A stretch of DNA of 64,000 nt, taken from assembly GCA_030041335.1 (NCBI GenBank), contig JASHOB010000158.1, positions 50,010 through 114,009 on the forward strand, read 5' to 3'. Every line of letters starts with the position of its first letter. Position 1 is the stretch's first letter. This document shows positions 62,010 through 64,000 of this stretch, piece after piece. Made by a program: the position numbers and the translations under genes. The notes under the pieces were generated by a model. The model was given only the letters and a program-made list of their open reading frames with translations. It was not told the origin of the DNA and did no database searches. The stretch is from Alphaproteobacteria bacterium. Lineage in GTDB: Bacteria > Pseudomonadota > Alphaproteobacteria > ATCC43930 > CGMCC-115725.

Positions 62010-63070
62010 TGGGACAGGCTGTTTTGTTGGTCGGCAGCGTGCCGCTGCCCAGCGTCGAGGAAGTGATGACGCGCTTTGGCGGGGCGCTTGGCCCGCATTT
62101 GCCGGCGCTTCCGGACGGCGAGGTCGGGGAGCGTCGCTCGTGGGTGCTGCGGCTCTCTTATCAGGTATTTAACGGACACATTGATCTCGACACGATCAAA
62201 CGGCCGCGGCGTGAGAATGGGGTCGAGCGATTGATGCCGCGCGACCGTGACGATGTCTGGCTGTTTCAGGTGAGGGAGGGTGTCGAGCAGGTGCGGTTTG
62301 GCAATCCGGGCTATCGGCTGGGCTATGCCAAGGACGCGGCCAGTTCCTATTTTGTGTTCAAGACGTTGCGCGAGAAGGGCGTGCTGCCGCAGGGCCTGCG
62401 TTTTCAGGTCTCGATGCCGATGGTGGACAGCGTGGTGCGGCCGCTCACTTTTCCGCGTCCGGGCGATCTCGAGCGCATCAGGCCTGGCTATGAGGAAGCG
62501 ATCGGCGCCGAACTGGCGGCAATGCTCGATTCGATTCCCGATGAGGATCTGGCGATCCAATGGGATTGCGCTTGGGAGGTCTCTGCCATCCATAACGGCC
62601 ACGACGTGCAACGGGGTTTTCCCGCCGAAGCGCGGATCGAGACCCATCTCGGGCCGATCGCCCGCCTATCGCAACTTCTTCCGGATCGGGTCGCGCTCGG
62701 GTTTCATTTCTGCTTTGGCACGTTTGGCGGTTGGCCGCGTTTCGCGCCGCCCGATCTTGGGCGAACGGTCGAGCTGGTTAACGCCGTCGTCGCGGCGGTG
62801 CCACGTCGGGTGGATTGGGTGCACATCCCGACGCTCGATCGCGGCGACGATGATTTTTATCGCCCGTTAGCGCGGCTCGATCTGGGCGGGGCACGGCCTT
62901 ATCTTGGCATGATCCACAACATGCCAAGCTTCACGCGCCGCCTCGACGTCGCGCGCAAATATCTGCCCGACTTCGGGCTGGCAGCCTACTGCGGCTTCGG
63001 CCGCAATCCGCCCGAAGACATGCCGCGCACTCTCGAGGATCATTTGACCGCGCTCCGCCTGGCCGCTTGA
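62009..63070 (+). CDS. Divergent MetE C-terminal-fold protein, copy 5
   Basis: 353 aa. The start ATG shares its first base with the previous TAA (TAATG). The protein lacks the RILTTHTGSLPRP entry (it opens VLLVGSVPLPSVEEV), but keeps the zinc triad pattern: His233-x-Cys235 in GFHFCFGTFGG and Cys328 in AYCGFGR. The barrel repeats ALPDGEVGERRSWV and IQWDCAWEV follow the MetE-C order. It is thus a distant member of the same fold. Its operon place after the M24 hydrolase suggests that it acts on the hydrolase product. Confidence 0.78.
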   Translation: MGQAVLLVGSVPLPSVEEVMTRFGGALGPHLPALPDGEVGERRSWVLRLSYQVFNGHIDLDTIKRPRRENGVERLMPRDRDDVWLFQVREGVEQVRFGNPGYRLGYAKDAASSYFVFKTLREKGVLPQGLRFQVSMPMVDSVVRPLTFPRPGDLERIRPGYEEAIGAELAAMLDSIPDEDLAIQWDCAWEVSAIHNGHDVQRGFPAEARIETHLGPIARLSQLLPDRVALGFHFCFGTFGGWPRFAPPDLGRTVELVNAVVAAVPRRVDWVHIPTLDRGDDDFYRPLARLDLGGARPYLGMIHNMPSFTRRLDVARKYLPDFGLAAYCGFGRNPPEDMPRTLEDHLTALRLAA

Positions 63071-63078
63071 ACTGATCG

Positions 63079-63846
63079 ATGGAGCAACGACACGCCAAAA
63101 AAGTGGCGGTTATCAGCGGCGCTGCCTCGGGCATCGGGCAGGCGCATGCGATCCGGCTGGCGTCGGAGGGCGCCGCCGTCGTGATTGCGGATATTCAACC
63201 AGGTGAAACGACGCGCCAGCGGATCGAGGCGACCGGCGGTCGCGCCGTCGCGTTTCGCTGCGACGTCGCCGATCCTGACAGCGTGGCCCAACTGGGCAGA
63301 CTGGTTCGTGACATGTTCGGGCGCTGCGATATTCTCGTCAACAATGCCGGACTGATTCCGGCGCAGCCTTTCGAGCAGATCAGATTCGCCGATTGGCGCC
63401 GCATCATGGCGGTGAATCTCGACGGCGTATTTCTGATGACGCAATGTTTCCTACCCGATATGCGCGAGCGCGGCTGGGGCCGGATCGTCAACATGGCATC
63501 CAACACCTTTGGCCAGAAGACGAACGGCTTGACCCACTATGTCGCCAGCAAAGGCGGCGTAATCGGTTTTACGCGGGCGCTGTCCGGGGAGGTCGGCCAG
63601 TACGGCATTACGGTCAACGCTATTGCGCCGGCACTGACACGGACGCCAGGCACGGAGGCGCTCGAAGACCGCTATGCCGGGATGACCCGGGACGAGCTGT
63701 TCAGCTTCGTCATCGGCAAGCAATCGGTCCCGCGGCCCAGCATGCCCGAGGATCTCGCGGCGACACTGTCATTCCTGGTCAGTGACGATGCCGGCTTCAT
63801 CACCGGCCAGACCATCTATGCCGATGGCGGCGTCGTGCGCGGGTGA
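63079..63846 (+). CDS. Short-chain dehydrogenase/reductase
   Basis: 255 aa, eight bases after copy 5. SGAASGIGQAHAIRL cofactor loop, NNAGLIPAQ, active-site Tyr154-x3-Lys158 (YVASK) and terminal GQTIYADGGVVRG. A complete classical SDR, likely oxidising or reducing the carbonyl or alcohol of this short pathway. Confidence 0.9.
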   Translation: MEQRHAKKVAVISGAASGIGQAHAIRLASEGAAVVIADIQPGETTRQRIEATGGRAVAFRCDVADPDSVAQLGRLVRDMFGRCDILVNNAGLIPAQPFEQIRFADWRRIMAVNLDGVFLMTQCFLPDMRERGWGRIVNMASNTFGQKTNGLTHYVASKGGVIGFTRALSGEVGQYGITVNAIAPALTRTPGTEALEDRYAGMTRDELFSFVIGKQSVPRPSMPEDLAATLSFLVSDDAGFITGQTIYADGGVVRG

Positions 63847-63853
63847 TCAAGCG

Positions 63854-64000
63854 ATGCCGTTGATCGACGTCCACGCCCATCTCATTCCACCCTTTTACCG
63901 CGAGGCGCTGATTGCCGCTGGCCGCGGCCCCTCGATCAGCGGCGGCTTTCCGGCCTGGTCTCCCGAACAGGCGTTGGAACAAATGGATCAGAGCGGGATC
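63854..64000 (+). CDS. Amidohydrolase-2 family protein, N-terminal part
   Basis: 49 codons at the window edge, starting PLIDVHAHLIPPFYREALIA with an intact HxH metal pair (HAH) and the PP turn of ACMSD-like amidohydrolases. It starts seven bases after the SDR stop and extends beyond the window. The family decarboxylates or hydrolyses small acids. The HxH pair differs from the EEAF form in the 33.4 kb relative. Confidence 0.8.
   Translation, partial: MPLIDVHAHLIPPFYREALIAAGRGPSISGGFPAWSPEQALEQMDQSGI

Noticed and set aside
15070..63070. Calling the MetE-like proteins methionine synthase (metE)
   Set aside because: They are half the length of MetE, lack its N-terminal domain and sit in transport or degradation operons. 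The zinc triad alone does not show methionine synthesis.
1..64000. CRISPR arrays, tRNA or rRNA genes, insertion sequences, integrase or attachment sites
   Set aside because: No repeat-spacer pattern, no cloverleaf or ribosomal sequence, no transposase or terminal repeats were seen.

Overview
This is a high-GC window with dense genes, short or absent spacers, many 4-bp ATGA/GTGA overlaps and a very high share of importers, oxygenases and short-chain dehydrogenases. The gene content (several Liv-type importers, xanthine-dehydrogenase-like molybdoenzymes, VOC dioxygenases, Rieske oxygenases, a class-III cyclase fused to an ATPase and TPRs) fits an environmental alphaproteobacterium, probably Hyphomicrobiales or Rhodospirillales. 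That placement is inference; no rRNA or tRNA gene was seen.

Layout. 1-2.5 kb: the end of a xanthine-dehydrogenase-like operon (FAD subunit tail, molybdopterin subunit). 2.6-5.6 kb: a flavin monooxygenase of acyl-CoA dehydrogenase fold, a small AT-richer SnoaL-like gene and a methyltransferase. 5.6-14.7 kb: a large SAM-cyclase-ATPase-TPR regulator, an Ogt-type DNA repair protein, an epoxide hydrolase with an FAD oxidoreductase, and a GH13 enzyme. 15-20.7 kb: two MetE-C-like proteins, the second coupled by ATGA to a complete SsuABC/TauABC-type importer. 21-27 kb: an NDH-2-like oxidoreductase, a Tat-exported NHL protein and a four-gene FAH/ABM/SDR/SDR operon. 26.9-31.1 kb: LysR regulator, LivK, LivH and LivM without ATPases. 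31.3-46.7 kb: a 16-gene plus-strand catabolic cluster with an extradiol dioxygenase, FAD monooxygenase, resorcylate-decarboxylase-like amidohydrolase, carotenoid-desaturase-like protein, VOC, cupin, MarR, SDR, four Rieske oxygenase alpha subunits, one beta subunit, an Asp-box propeller, an aldo/keto reductase and an orphan Liv-type binding protein. 46.8-50.5 kb: a VOC protein, an FAD monooxygenase, a solitary HicB and a frameshifted methyltransferase pseudogene. 50.6-57.8 kb: a GMC oxidoreductase facing a six-gene operon of MetE-C-like protein plus a complete LivKHMGF importer. 57.8-64 kb: an alpha/beta hydrolase relic, an IclR regulator and a block of two more MetE-C-like proteins, a creatinase-fold hydrolase, an SDR and the start of an amidohydrolase.

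How the parts may work together. The 31-47 kb block reads as uptake and stepwise degradation of one or more oxygenated aromatic or terpenoid substrates: decarboxylation, flavin hydroxylation, Rieske oxygenation or O-demethylation, and extradiol ring cleavage. The most unusual theme is a family of five stand-alone MetE-C-like zinc proteins, each keeping a His-x-Cys...Cys triad. Two of them overlap by 4 bp with complete importers of unrelated classes, and two sit in an IclR-flanked degradative block. This suggests that they are methyl- or alkyl-transferases acting on imported compounds rather than methionine synthases. The substrates cannot be read from sequence.
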